DNA from: Ficedula albicollis
Lineage: Eukaryota > Chordata > Aves > Passeriformes > Muscicapidae
Direction: 5' to 3'
DNA length: 64,000 nt
Assembly: GCF_000247815.1 (NCBI RefSeq)
Contig: NC_021677.1
Coordinates: 44,614,864-44,678,863, forward strand
Shown: one piece after another, positions 45,892 through 59,629 of the stretch
Layout: each line of letters begins with the position of its first letter
How positions within the stretch are numbered: the first letter of the stretch is position 1
Made by a program: the position numbers and the translations under genes
Notes under the pieces: generated by a model
Told to the model about the DNA's origin: nothing
Seen by the model: the letters and a program-made list of their open reading frames with translations, nothing else
Database searches by the model: none

Positions 45892-48800
45892 GACATGTAC
45901 AAAAAGAAACCACAAAAAAAAAAAAACCCTCAACCAAAACACAGAGGACCCCACTAAAACCAAACCAATCAACAAAATATTTTGGTGATTCTTTTATCAT
46001 AAGTGACTTGTGCACAGTATTTTTCTCAAGACAGAAAGCTATTCTCAAATTGTGGAAATTTACGCCTGTACAGTTAAACTAAGTGGATGCAGACAACAGA
46101 AAGATTCTTCATTTTCCCACATTCACTTTGAAGGCTTCAGTGTTGAAAAACATAAACAACTTTGTAAACACAAACCCACTGGTTCTTGGGCAGAGATAAC
46201 TGGTCTAACTCTTCAGCCTAATTAAGATGTCACCCTTGTAGAAAACTTTATATGTCTGCCTTTTCCAGCCTTCAGCCTACTGTATTAAAATAAAAAGGAA
46301 AGAAAAAAAAAAGAAGAAAATTAAGGATGAAAATTCAACTGTTAATGCCACTTGGGCCAAATAGCATTCTTGGCAAAATGTTCTTGACATCAAAAGAAGC
46401 TTGGAACTTTCTTCCAGACAAATAGATCCACACTTGTTTAGCTATTCAGTGACGTGTGCCTTAGCTGAGCCTTTGGCTTTACTCTCACCTGTATCACCCA
46501 CTGCTTCAGAGGTGATACACATCAACTCAGTAATAAAAATAAAGCAAACAGTAGAGAGTTCAAACTTCTTCCTTTTCTCATTGCCCTCTGTAGTGAGAGT
46601 TCTTGAATTGTTCAGATCTTCCAGGTGATCCCCAGAATTCTGCTGCTGAAGATCTGCTACCACCTGAGTTCTAAATGAGCCATTTTAACACAAAAGTTTT
46701 TTCAGCCACCTTCCTATGGCCATATCTATCCATGGCACAGGTGAGACCTTGCTTCTTCCCAATCTTCAACTCAGAAAACATCTCTTAACTTTAGGAAGTG
46801 AATTTTATGCAAATTGAGAATCCATTCGTTTATCATCAAGATCCTTTAATTGTGATATATGAAAAATTATTGTTGTAAACTGGATGTTTATAGATTCTGA
46901 TACTATAAATTCCATAGTCTGTATAGTATCACATGGAAATAAATTCCACAAGTTCGTTACTGATTAAATGAAAATTAGTTTCAAAGTAAATAAAAAGACT
47001 ATTTATATTCTTTGGGCTCTTCATAGATTTTTTTTCTCCTTCTCTTCCTTAATTAAATCCCCTTTTGAGTAAACAAAATAAAACATTTGTGTGGATCATT
47101 GAAAAGTTATGTTTCAAATGATTTTCGTAACACGACATCAAAAATCTACCTGCTTCTTTCTTTCATTTTATCACATGACAAAAATTAAATACATTCCAAT
47201 TTGATGTAATGATCTTCCATATGCTTCTATAATTTTAAAACACAAAAACAATCAAAGCTTTCATGATCTTTCCCTAATCCTTAACATTCCTTCTTGTTTG
47301 GTCCTTCCTTAAAACAGTGTTGTGTGCTGAGCACTATTTTATTGAACTGTCACCCTGAATCTGATTTTTTTTTTCCTGGGTTGTCACAATAGCAAGAAAT
47401 GTTCACTGTTTTCAATCTATACCTGAAGATCAGTAATAAAATCACCTAAAAGCATGATGAATGTTTGAGTGTTATGTGTGACAGGCCGAAGTTAATAATG
47501 AGAGCTCTTTTTTGCTCTCTGCTTTGACAAACATGTTCAGGGGGGCTGATGCTCCTAAGATAGTTGTGCAGTTCATCAGTCTCAGGAACAGATGCTATAT
47601 CAAAACTGTGATGAGTTAATTAAGATTTGGCCCATTAATATTTCAAAGTACTGAACATTTAAAAGTGGACATTGAAAGTTCAAAATTTAATAGCAGGGAT
47701 ATAAAGAAACTTGGAGAAAGATTGTTTCTTTTTCCCAATTAAAAGAAGAAGGTAGAATTCTTTTTTTCCAAATAATTTTTTTCATCGGGTTTTTGCATAG
47801 TAACAGCATAATTGTTTCAGATCCAGAGGTATTATGTCTGTGGCAAAGTTTGCAAGCAGAAAGCCAATAAACAGATTCCAAATAGAGCCATTATTTTGCC
47901 TTTTTTACTAGCCTGTTTCTCTTAATGATTGTGCTCTCTGCTCAGCAAAACCTAGCACCAGTTTTATCTTATTTATAGTAGAGGTAGTTAGCTTGGGTCA
48001 TGCTATAAACTACACCTCTTAAAGGAAAGACAATATAAAATCTGTTATGGTAAACAAAATGTCTGAGGATTAAGGAGAGGGAGTGAGGAAGAATTAGAGG
48101 GACTTCAAGCTTGTTTTTTTGGAGATGATACATGGCAATACATTTTCAGCTTGAAGACAATTCATTAGCTTTTCACTTATTGTTGACTTCCAGACCTGAA
48201 TAAGAATAAAAATAAGAACAAATGCCTGAAAACTAAGCATCTCCAACAGTCAAAACTAAATAAAACCTCTGCTGGAAATTGGTGCAAGTTTTGATCTTAT
48301 GAAGCTTCAAAGGTCTGTCCTGAAATAATTGATGAATAGTCTTCTATCTTGCAACATTTTTCTTAGGTTCTTAATATTTTCTTATTGTGTTAATCTTTGT
48401 TCAAATAATGCCAAATAGATGCTGCACATCTCATTTTCTGAAATCTGCAAAGGTCTTAAAAATTATGCCATCACTACAGACTTTATTAATGCACAAGCCA
48501 GAGACAGTAAAATAAAACAAAGTTATAAAAATCTAGTTCAGACTTTTGGATTCTTTGTCCAGATATGCCAATAGATCACTGTAAAAGCTACAAAAGTTAT
48601 TAGGTTGCAATCTTCCTTGATAATTTTTAAGTAATTAATATTCAGGAATTAAACTTCTATTCCAAGCACATCTAGACTTTCCTTATAGTCAGTAGGGATA
48701 TATGGGCACATCCTAAAGACAATTCATTAAGTTTCTCTGAAATATATTTATTATTATGTACTAAGAAATCCTCACTGTAGTTTCCTGGTTTTCTGCCTTA

Positions 48801-49669
48801 ACTGTAGAATGAACTCGTCCACCCAAAAGATATGCAACACTATTCTATCCACACTCATAGAGTGCCTCTTTTTTCACTCACTTAAAAGGACGCAAAATTA
48901 TGCAGAATCTTATTATTCACTGCAGAAATATTTGGATGTGTAAAATAAAAAAGTGCACAATGAATTCCAAAGCCTTCAGCCTTTCTGTGTGAAAGAGGAA
49001 CTGAGGTGTCTATGGTGGAATCCACCCTATGACCTTACGTCCACTTTATAGCTGTACTTCAGATGTATAAGTACTGCAGAGTCTGCTTACCAAAACTTCT
49101 AATAAAAAGGGCCTGTGGCCCCCATAATGACAAATTTACTGCTGTATCCAGATGCTGTTTGGAAACCCTGTATCTTTGCATTTGCTTAAGTTTCTCTGTT
49201 GCTAAAACATGCTATTGTACATTTTCAGCCCTTCTCTCCTCTTGAGCAGAACAGAACACACTGTATTCTGCAGGTAATTGTAGTTTAAAGGCACAAGCAG
49301 TATATTATTTGCTGTAAGTGCTGGGACTTATGTCCACATCTGTAACCAAAATCAATACTCATACTTATCTATTCCTCTTTCCAAAGACCTCTTTATTTAT
49401 AGGTGATAAAACTCGGCACTAGGTTTAAAAGGCTCTGAATCTCAAACTTAATTAAAGCACCTGTTTATCACTAAACATATAAAGTCATAAATTATATAGA
49501 TGTTTCAGTTTATTTTGCACTACAAACATGTCACTTTGATTGATATGGATTTGGCTTCTCTTGTGTACAGGAACAGTCTTGAAAGTGACAGCTCACTTTT
49601 TTTTTTCAGCACAACAGTAGGAAAACTTGATGAATAATTGTCAAACATGATTGACTGGGGGGAAGATTT
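45892..49669. other. Unannotated AT-rich non-coding DNA
   Basis: Begins A-rich (45892-45980). No gene, RNA or known repeat recognised. Confidence 0.6.
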
Positions 49670-49762
49670 TCAAAGGCACAGGTGCCTGCTGCCTATTAGC
49701 TATCAGTGGAATGTAGGTGCCTGGCTCCTGTTTGTCTTTGAAAGTCTCCTTCCTAGATATAT
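49670..49762. repeat. Ancient palindromic interspersed repeat (degraded)
   Basis: The left arm ATTTTCAAAGGCACAGGTGC and the right arm AGGTGCCTGGCTCC...TCTTTGAAAGTCTCC are imperfect inverted repeats. Palindromes starting with TTTTCAAA-GCAC and carrying AGGTGCCT words belong to an old non-autonomous repeat type common in reptiles and birds. The arms are diverged and no transposase is present. Family name not assigned. Confidence 0.45.
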
Positions 49763-52113
49763 CAAAAGCCTTAGACAGAGTTATCTGAATTGGAAATGAC
49801 CTTCCATATACTCAAAATGGGCTGAAATTTATGGAAAATTAAAAGGGACTGTGTAGCAGCTTTATCAGTTAGAAAAGATGGAAATTCTTCTAGAGATGTG
49901 GAAAATCTTGTTGCAGGGAATTCCTACTGAAATTCTGAAAAGGGCAAAATGCACGAAACTGGAAGATATGATTTACAAGGAAAAGATTTAGGCTCTATAT
50001 CAATATAGAGAAAAACTAATTAAAGGAGTTGATTCACTTTTGTTAACCTGGAAATAGATCTTGAGAAAACTGAATAAGCTACATAAAAAGAGAGCATATG
50101 CACACCTTGGAAAGGAGAGCAATATATTTCAGTTGCCTCAGGATAATTTTAATATATTTTTAATGTGGGGAGAATAGGATATTATTCTGGAATAATATAA
50201 CTTCCTCTTCTGTGCGTGTTGAGTAAATAGATTTCACTTTAAAAATTGAAGGAATTAATAGCATATGCCTGTAGAGTGACAGTGAAAAACTTTTGCCTAA
50301 ACTATTAAAGTGCAAGTGGAATTACAGTGCAAGGCCTGGAATGCCCAGTTTAACATCCTAATTTCTCACTTTTCTCTTTTATTTGCCATCTTATGACTGC
50401 AAAAATGAAGAGCCTTGGTTTTGTGTAGATGGGCTCTTTTAAGAGGTGTCATCTAACGCCTTTGCATGACTGATGGTAGCATTCATCCTACTGTAGTATT
50501 TTCAGTACATCTAAAAGGTTTTGAGGCTTCCTATTTGGTAAGTGCTCCCTATTGGAAGCCTGCTGGAAATCTCAGCAAACTAAGTGTGAATCTGACAGAT
50601 ATGAGTCTGGACCTGATGATGAGGAGGAAATGTAGAAACACTTCATAAATCTGGTTGATTGAATGCAGTGAGAACAGCCCTCATTCAAATTCCAGGAAGT
50701 TTGGTGTTTTCTCTTCATCTCTGTTTATCTTTCATCAGTTAATCTTTCTGAACATAACATCTAAATTGATTTTTCTTCATAAAATATATTGAAAAGTGAT
50801 TAAACAAGTGATAGTAGGTATTGCTTTTTTAAACCATATTTTTTTTAAACCGTATTTTTCTCTAAATTAAGGAAATTTGGCCAATCAACAAAAATAAAAA
50901 CAGTTCTATGCAATTTAGCTCCCCATCCATTCCCTGTGAGTAGAACAGACTGCAGTGCAGAAATAATCCATTTGATGATAATTATTTGAAAGTTGTTAAA
51001 TTTGAATTTTTTTATGAATGTTAAGATTAAGGAGATATATTTACAGAACTTTGGCCGTATTCTTAAATAAGAAACAAATTGGGAAACATAGTACTCAATT
51101 GACTGATTCACTTTGTTAATTATGTTTTCTATGCTAGTTTTGAGCTTTTTGGTTTGATGCAGGGAGAAGGTTTAGATGAGATACCATGACAAGAATTCCT
51201 ATACTTTCAGGATTAGATCAGTAATTTTTAAATTTTTACTTTTTTCCTACTTAGAAAAGACTTTGTAAGTCTTCTTATATCAGATATCATTAAAAGTTAC
51301 ACCTAAGGAATAAGAGTGAAAGTGTGCAATATATTTCAATGAATTATGTAAATTTACTATCTAAATATTTTTCAAGATAATATTCAAATGCTTAGGGTAC
51401 TTTCACTGACATACTTAAATATAGACTACTTAAACTAAAATAAGATCAAAAAAATTCTTGCTTGTAGTGCTTGAAACTGTAATTCTGCTTGAAAGCTTTT
51501 CAAATTCTCACTGTTGCAATTTTGGGTGGATTTGTCTTTCTCCTTAATGTGATCATGAAATACTTTTTCCCTTCTAGTTCATCTGGATTGTGAGCTAACA
51601 GAAATTAGCAGAGATATGGAGTTGTTTTGTGTGTTTTTGAGTGTGTTCAGTGTCAGATAGAGGTTGATAGGAAGCTGGATATGTGATCTGATGTTGAGTT
51701 TAGAAAACTGAGTTCTATGACATCAGAGTTCCAAAGACTGAAAAAGTTATTTTGAGAACTGTTTGTACAGTAGAGAGTTTTATTCTCTATTATTCTCAAA
51801 CTATGTGATAAACATTTAAATTTTTTTTCAATATTAACTCAAGCATTTCAATTAACTAAGTGATCCACAAATTGCTTTTCAGCAGCATAATTTTCTTACC
51901 TTTATTTTTCATGAAAACATCATATCAAGGCTCTGAGTTCTAAACACCATCATAGGAGCTACTATATATGCATAAAATCTAGACAATTTTTATCCTATTG
52001 GCCTTACAATGCAATACAGGGAAGCATAGTATAGAACTTTGAAGAAATAAATGAGAAAGCAAAACATGGAATCAGTCTATTCTAAGCACCAGAGCAGCGT
52101 CTTCACTGCTAAG
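49763..52113. other. Unannotated AT-rich non-coding DNA
   Basis: No gene recognised. A small imperfect repeat of TTTTTTTAAACC(A/G)TATTT occurs twice near 50824-50860. Confidence 0.6.
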
Positions 52114-52224
52114 CCATGCAGTCTCTCTCGTCTCTTGGACAAAACATTGACCCAAAATTTAAACCATAACCATGCAGTCTCTCTTGTCTCTCGGACAAAA
52201 CATTGACCCAAAATTTAAACCATA
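52114..52224 (+). repeat. 56-bp tandem duplication
   Basis: Copies at 52114-52169 and 52170-52224 abut and differ at two internal C/T positions. No family recognised. Confidence 0.92.
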
Positions 52225-54176
52225 TTTATTTAGAATTTCTTTGACATGCTGCCATTTCTAAATTCATTTTTCAAATATTTTAAACTTAGCCACATGGCAG
52301 TGAGAAGGTAGAGCGAGTGAGAAATGAAAAACAGAACAAGAACAAGCAACTGCTAGGCTCTAACACACCCGGGCCAAGCAATGGTGATGGTGTGTGACAA
52401 AGCAGCATATCCTGATGAGTTTTATACTGTCCTTTGGTCCAACTACTTAAAGTGTCTTAAGTGCAGGACCTCAGGACCTTATGTTAAGAAACTAGCAATT
52501 ATAACACTGAATTTTTGTTGTTAAACAGTAGGCAATGACTTGGTGTAAGCAATTGTCTGAGGTTTACAAAAGACAAGGGCTTGTTAGGGTAGATGAGCAA
52601 ATTGTGCAGATCTTTCTTTTATGTGGCTAATCAAACTTTGTCTTTAAATTGTGTGTTTGTTATAGTTTTGCTGAGGCTGAATCCCTTAGTAAAAATTCTT
52701 GTGTTTATGAGATAACACAGCTGCTGGGAAAAATGCAAAGATTTAAAAGTGCTGTTGAGCTGAAATGAGGAAATCAGTTCATAAAACAATAGTTTATCAT
52801 GCTCATTCCACTGTGAAGTGAAATCCAAATATCAAGTTAAACCTTTTAGAGGCAGAGAGAAGAAAAACATTACCAAACAAACAAAACCCCTCTACTTTAA
52901 TTTCCTTCTATTATCTCAAGAATATAATCACATTTCTGTAAGTCTGAAATATGATGTAAAGCTCTAGAAAAGGTTTCTTTTCAACAAAGCACAACCAGAT
53001 TATCTTGAAATTATTAATCTATATGAGCATAACAGATTTCTTATTAATGTACTGGAGTTTAGCAGAGGAGTAGGACTCATACCAAGAAGGAAGTTATTTT
53101 CTCACAGGAACATAAATCTGACAGATAAGCCAAACTATCCATGACCTTTTGAATATTTCATTCCTCTATACCTATATAAAGACCTGAATAATGGCTGTGC
53201 CTCATTTGACCTTTTCTTCTCACCCTCATTCATATCATACTCTGTTGCAATAGCCTTTGTTTCCAATTTTTTAGTAGAATTTAACACTTTTTGTTTTCAT
53301 TTCTGTATTCTTTGCTCAGTAAACATCTGTGGGCTTTGATTTGTTGATTTGTTTTTTATTTTTCTCTGCCCCTTGTTACTGATGGATGAGCCCTTACAAC
53401 AGAAAGCTGTTAGAGGAGATGGCCATGGACGATGTAACTATGAAATTTGGAAAGAATGTGCAGAGTTTAAAGGATGTTAAGCTCATTGCAAAGGAGACCA
53501 GAGGGGAGTCTTTGCTCTCTATGAATGTCTATATCAGACGTTTGCTGTTAATCCCTTCATTAATCAATAATATGAAGAAAAAAAACGTGGCATAGAGAAT
53601 TTAAAAAGAAACAAACAAAAGACCTGTGAGGAGAGCGATGGTCTTGATCTGGTTTCAACCCTTGTATCCTTTAGAGTGCTGAGGGTGTCTAGTGTCTTGA
53701 TGATGAGTTCAGGAAATTTTTGTTTTATTGTAATCAAATGAATGCTAGAATTTATTCAGTCTGCTAAGCACCATTTGTACTTGCACTCTGATTCAAATCG
53801 ATTCCTCATCTCTCTGTTAAATCAAAATCTCATGTGACTTAAAATAACTTTAAAAAAGTAAATTCTGTATCAAACATTAATGCCTCATGTGTGGAATATC
53901 TAAAAGAAATTAGTCAGAGGCCTGCACTCTGGCACCACCAACAGTGCAGAACATCCTCCCTGACCCCCATATTCCCAGCACATCTATTTTTGTCAATCCC
54001 TGCACTTATCAGAAAGCATTGAATTCCTTCTTGGCCCTGTGAGGAGAAATAGTGCAGTGCTTTTCATGTGAAGTTCCTCACAAAACACACTTTCATTGTG
54101 TTATCTCAGATGACTTCACAAAAAAGTGGTAGGTTGCATGAGCTAAGGAAAAAAAGCTCAGCTTTGCAAACAGATT
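52225..54176. other. Unannotated AT-rich non-coding DNA
   Basis: No gene recognised. The 69-codon frame at 53386-53595 has a rather protein-like composition (charged residues, few runs) but no domain I can name, no flanking splice sites I would trust, and is probably chance. Confidence 0.55.
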
Positions 54177-54268
54177 CATGTAACAGATTGTTACATGAAG
54201 TGCTTCCAAATCTGCATGTGAACATGTAACAGATTGTTACATGAAGTGCTTCCAAATCTGCATGTGAA
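54177..54268 (+). repeat. 46-bp tandem duplication carrying a perfect palindrome
   Basis: Two identical abutting copies (54177-54222, 54223-54268). Each starts with CATGTAAC, a 5-base spacer AGATT, and GTTACATG, an 8-bp perfect inverted repeat able to form a small hairpin or a dimeric binding site. Confidence 0.93.
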
Positions 54269-54542
54269 ATCTTTTAGGCTCTCTTCATATGTGTCTTGAT
54301 GCTTTCATACAGTGTTTACATAGTGAGAAAGAAAAAAATCTTTTAGAAATAATAGGGTCGAATCTTTTGGGCTCTCTTCATTTTCCATGGCCCTTAATGA
54401 TGAGTTTTAAGTCAGCCTCTTATCCACAGCTATGAAATCAAGGAAAGGTGCTGACCAAGTTTAATATCTGTGTCTTGATGCCTTCATACAGTGTTTACAT
54501 AGTGAGGAAGAAAAAAATCTTTTAGAAATAATAGGGTCGAAT
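54269..54542 (+). repeat. Nested dispersed direct repeats
   Basis: A 74-bp segment at 54290-54363 recurs at 54469-54542 (offset 179, two mismatches). A 21-bp segment around 54268-54288 recurs at 54361-54381 (offset 93, one mismatch). The repeats overlap at GGGTCGAATC, giving a mosaic in which the end of one unit is the start of another. Confidence 0.88.
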
Positions 54543-55277
54543 TATAAGCTGGCCAAACTTTAATTGAAATAATTGCTAACACTGCCATTGAATGACAATG
54601 AGCAGCATAAAATAGTAGCACAAGCTCTGAGGGCCTTTCCAGAATTTACCTCCTTTGGCATTCTGAAGAAGATAAGCATTTGAATACTCAAGAGGTTTCG
54701 TCTTTGGGTGATAAATCTGCTCTTTGCTCTGATCACATGTGTTTCCTAGATCCTTCTCAGAAACTAGACAAAGGGGATTTTACTTTGTGTAACATATGGC
54801 TAAAAGTGAAGCATTCTGCCTTAGGAGGTTATGGGGGAAAAAGTTCATAGAGGTCCTAAACCTCATTGGTTAAAGTGGTAGAATTCAAGGGAGAGCAACT
54901 GAATTAAAGATGAAACCACACCTTGCTCTGAGAGTCCTTTAACCACAGTCTGCTGGCATGTGGTGTAGCCCTGCAGGAAGTATTGGTACACCCTACTCTT
55001 GTTTTTCCAGATTTACAAAAACATCTTCGATTGTCCATTTTAAGAGACAAATCTCAAATTATCTTTTCCCTGACTGGTTAACTCATTCATCTGCTCTAAT
55101 GTTTTTTTTCAAGGCACAGGAAAAAAAGTACTCTTAGCTATTGCAAAGTTGTCACCTTTGACATATATTAGTGGAGGGGCGGGGGGGTCAGGCAAACTGC
55201 CTGAACTTACAGGATGAAACCTGCAGAGTCAGCAGGTTTTTATTCCTTCCCTTCTCCTCTGTTTCCTCTATATCTAC
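54543..55277. other. Unannotated non-coding DNA
   Basis: No gene recognised. A short G-rich patch at 55173-55188 has too few separated G runs for a canonical quadruplex. Confidence 0.6.
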
Positions 55278-55479
55278 TAATAACAGTAAAAAATCTTCAA
55301 ACAACACTGCATAACACTCTGATTCATCTGCCTTGTGGTCAGGGGAGATGTGTACTTAATTCCCAGAAATCTATAGATTAATAACAGTACAAAAAAATCT
55401 TCAAACACTGCATAACACTCTGATTCATCTGCCTTGTGGTCAGGGGAGATGTGTACTTAATTCCTAGAAATCTATAGAT
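55278..55479 (+). repeat. 101-bp tandem duplication
   Basis: Copies start at 55278 and 55379. They differ by small compensating indels (AGTAAAAAATC versus AGTACAAAAAAATC, and CAAACAACACTG versus CAAACACTG) and one C/T. The second half of copy 2 is itself the start of the next, 199-bp duplication. Confidence 0.92.
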
Positions 55480-55832
55480 GGCCTGCTACCATTAAAAAGA
55501 GGCCATGGAGAAGTGGGAAAGTAGATGGCAAAGACTTGCCTCCAATCACTTTTTCACCCAGTTCTTCTAAATGTTTTGACTTTGCAAAAAATATTTGATT
55601 ATAAATCTGTGCTATTTATACGCAGAAACTAAATGTGGTCAGGGGAGATGTGTACTTAATTCCCAGAAATCTATAGATGGCCTGCTACCATTAAAAAGAG
55701 GCCATGGAGAAGTGGGAAAGTAGATGGCAAAGACTTGCCTCCAATCACTTTTTCACCCAGTTCTTCTAAATGTTTTGACTTTGCAAAAAATATTTGATTA
55801 TAAATCTGTGCTATTTATACGCAGAAACTAAA
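55435..55832 (+). repeat. 199-bp tandem duplication
   Basis: Copies at 55435-55633 and 55634-55832 abut and differ at one base seen (ATTCCTAG/ATTCCCAG). The first 45 bases of the unit also form the end of the preceding 101-bp repeat, so that core is present three times (55334, 55435, 55634). Duplication order can be inferred: the C allele is in the outer cores and the T only in the middle one. Confidence 0.95.
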
Positions 55833-58800
55833 CATGCCAGTAACAAATAGCTGTCTGTGAAAACAGTAGATGACCCCTTAATACAAATACCATGTGAAGG
55901 GTACTTAGTTTTATAGATGATTTGTTAGGTGAGAGGATAAAAGCACTGCATGAAATTCCTCAGTGATTTGAATTTGCAACAATATGTAGAAAGCCATATG
56001 GATGTTATTGTAGGGGAAGGTGGAAGAGTTGGTATCCTTTTGAATTCCTAATGGCTCTTAGCATAAACTAGCCCTGGGTCTACTGAAATAATACATTTAC
56101 CAATATGTGATCCAAAAGTTGATTATTGCATTTTACTTGGTATTTATGTGATCTATATTATCACTTCTTCCACCACGATAATCACTACAAGGCGGTTCAC
56201 TGAAAAAAAAAATTATTTTATTATATATTTTCCAGCTCCTGAATAACTTATCCAGGTGTAAAATTCTTTAATAATTATTTAGGGGTATGCTGGCCTGGAA
56301 TATAAACTGATTCAGAAAACTCATTCTCTGCATTTGCTTGGTGTCCTTAGCTGTTTAATGGTTCTCAGACTGTCCCTGCAGAGAGAAAAACTAGAACTAT
56401 TAAGTGTTGAGATTGAGACAATAATGGTGCCAACTATACCTCAGAGAAAATATGTTTTCTGGATTTTCCTAACCTCTAGAATGCAGTTTACAACTACTTA
56501 AACACAACAATTCCTTTATTAGACAAAATAAGGCACATATTTGAAAGTGTGATATTAGTACAGATTGTTAAAAATTACCAGTGGTGATTCCAAAATTGAT
56601 TGTACATCCAAAATACATACTAATATTGGGAAAAATTTCAGTATGAGATTAGGGCAGGGAAGATAGATAAAGATTAAAATGGATAATTCCACTTTCAAAT
56701 ACTATTTAACATGCAGTATGTCCCTTTAAAATCTCAGTCCTGGTGAACACTTTGTTGACAAAAATGATAAAGTTCTCGTGCAAGATGTTTTCTTCATGTC
56801 TGGAGCACAATACATTGAAGTGTCTTAGTGCATGTAAACATTCTACTTGATAAACAAAAAGCTTAGCATATATGATGTTGCATATTTGAATACAACATTT
56901 AATATTTTATATTATGAAGAATTTTCAATTCATTTATAAGGAAAATAAGCCAAATTCAACTGCATCTGAAAATTGCTATGAAAGAATTAGCAGACAAAGT
57001 GAATGGCAACAAGCAATTGCACAGCAACACTCCAGACTGGGAGAGACTACACTAATTAAAATGAACAAGAAAATTATATACCCTCACAAAAGAAAAAGCA
57101 GGGATCACAAACTGATGTTACTTGACAGCAAATGAAAAGTAAAACAAAGGAAAGTGGGGTCTTTTTATATATACGTACATACATACATGCATAGCTGTAG
57201 AACTCATTGAGAAAATGTTGTGGATTTCTTGTATTATAAAAAAAGTAATAACTAAAATTTAGATAAAATAATTAAAACCAGATCCAGCCTTGGCTATACT
57301 AAATAGAATGGTCCAGCTGAAACTTTCCTACACAGCAACTCTCTAATAGTAAAATCTCTGCAGTGTGGGATTTTATGCCATGGAATTATTACTTTATTCT
57401 TGCCTTATTTTTAGTATTTTTCCTGGGCCCACATGCCTAGTTCTGGTGGGCAGCAGTGTTCTGGATCTTCTCTTCTGGTCTTCTGTTCTAAAGGCAAGAA
57501 TTCTAATCTTAGCTCTTCGGAAAACCTGCAGGAGGATAGATATACATGCAACGTGGTTTATATTTTCATTTCAGAGAATACGGTATGTTGGGTTGTATTG
57601 GATTCAATTCGTCTGAGAGACATATTTTTTTAAACAAATTGTGTGAATTTAGGTCTTTGAGATTTTAAAACATGGTCCTCAATATCTTCAAGTTAGAGAG
57701 GAAAAAAGGGGAAGCTGTTGATTTAACAGGTGGTAGATATCTAGGAAGACCAAGTTCAAGATTCATATCCCTCTCAAGTGACTAAATCAAAGAATAAGGG
57801 TTTAACTTCTCTTTTGGCTTTGGTGTTCTAAGGTACCATAAAGTAGCAAACAAAATAGTTCAAGAATAACAGTAATAGCGTAATAAATTTGTATCCATGG
57901 GATGGGGAAACCTAGTAAAACTCCACAGCCGTTACAATTTTATCACTTAAAAATCTCATTTTGTTGGCTATATTTAGTTGCTATAACTTCTCTTCTGGTC
58001 CATGTATTGATCATCTATCTATAAGTGCCTTAAAAGAATGAGGAAATTATTTTTACCAATATTAGGTAGAAATCCTGAATTTAAAAAAATTATTTATTTA
58101 AGTGGTTCAGTTGTGTAATAACAGTAAATTCTTGTGTGTACTTGTTATAGCAGTTATAGGTAAATCTACTTTACCACAAGAAAATAAACCAATAGCTTTA
58201 CATGAAAGAGTTTGGCTGTCACACAAATCAGGAAAAGAACTCACAAATTTTGTCAGTTTCACCTCACTTATGAAATATTAATAAACAACAAAGACATCCA
58301 GAAGAAAATATTTACAGTTTTTTGTTAATCCTGAATGTCTTGATTTCTTTGTACTTAGGCTAAGTATAAGAATGTTACCATCTGATTTTCAGGAATGTTT
58401 TGTGCTTCAAAATCCTCTAAGATAAAAGTTGAGCTGATGGATTTTCAGGCTCCCGAAGAGCTCCATCAGAGGTTGAAATGTGTATGTCTGGAATGCTTTG
58501 GGCCACAGATTTTTAAAAAATATTTTGTCTGGTTGCAAAAGCTGTCAGGGCTAAAATATATGGGGGAAAAGGCAAACTTGGGGAGAACCTATACCTGTAA
58601 AGGTGGGAACCCCACCATGGATGTGGGCTCTGATACTCTCAAAGTTTGCACAAAATGCTTGTAACTCATGGTTAGTGCTTTTTGTTTAGCAGTGAAATGC
58701 TGCCACTGGTTGATCTTGACAAAAGTTCATGAAAAGGATATTCCTTCTAATGCACAGGGTATGCCGGGTCTGGCGTTGTTAAGCATTCATTATTTACACA

Positions 58801-59629
58801 GAAACACCTAAAATATTTTCTTGAGAGGGGAGACACCCTGCACTGCAGGTCCAGTAAAACAGGCTAATCAGGGGCAGATTTCATGTCTGTCTGCCAAGTT
58901 AGAAACAGAGCCAGTGAGTACACCACATACCTCTGATGCATTCAAGTGTGCACCTGGTGTTAGTTAATTGGGTGAAGACTTTTTTGCCTGCGGGTGGAAA
59001 GGATTTAGTGACTGAAGGATTTTCTATTCTCCCACTACCCCTACCCACAATGAGAAGGAGAACATGATTGACTGGCTTGTTTTGCAAGACTGTCTGGTTC
59101 AGCACTGGGGAATGTTCAAGGTTAAAAGGAGAGTTATTTGACTTGCAAAAAATAAATAAGCAGGTTTTAGGATACATAAGGCAAATAGAATTCTTCTCTC
59201 AAGTAAACCTTAAATTCTCACTGACATGGAAATGGAGAGTGGAGTAAGAAGATTCATTACAGTGATTTTATTGCTGATTTCTCCAGCAAGGTGTTTGGAA
59301 GTGGGTAAAACACAGCTGGTTTCTTTTTCCACTGCCTGTGTCCACACAGAGCATTAAGGGCATGGCTACTGGAAAACAGCACACTGGTTTCTGACAAGGA
59401 TAATAAATAAATGACAGTTTAAAAGCTTTCCCAGTGTTGAAGCATGCTAGAAATATTTAACAAAATCAGATTCACTGCAACCATCTATTTTGGTTCTCTT
59501 TTGCAAGAGAGGGAATGGAACCACAGAGCTCTGAGAGCCAGATGCTGCACACTACTCTGTGTTGCAGAAGACCCTGTGGAGTGCAGAGCTTGTAAAGTTC
59601 TGTCCACTGAACAGTCTTCACAGGGAAGT
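55833..59629. other. Unannotated AT-rich non-coding DNA
   Basis: No gene recognised. An ATAC/TACATACATAC-type short repeat lies at about 57170-57192. Short frames at 56914-57135, 57365-57616 and 58395-58664 have no recognisable domains. Confidence 0.6.

Noticed and set aside
53386..53595. 69-codon frame with protein-like composition
   Set aside because: No recognisable family, no convincing splice or promoter context; frames of this size are expected by chance here.
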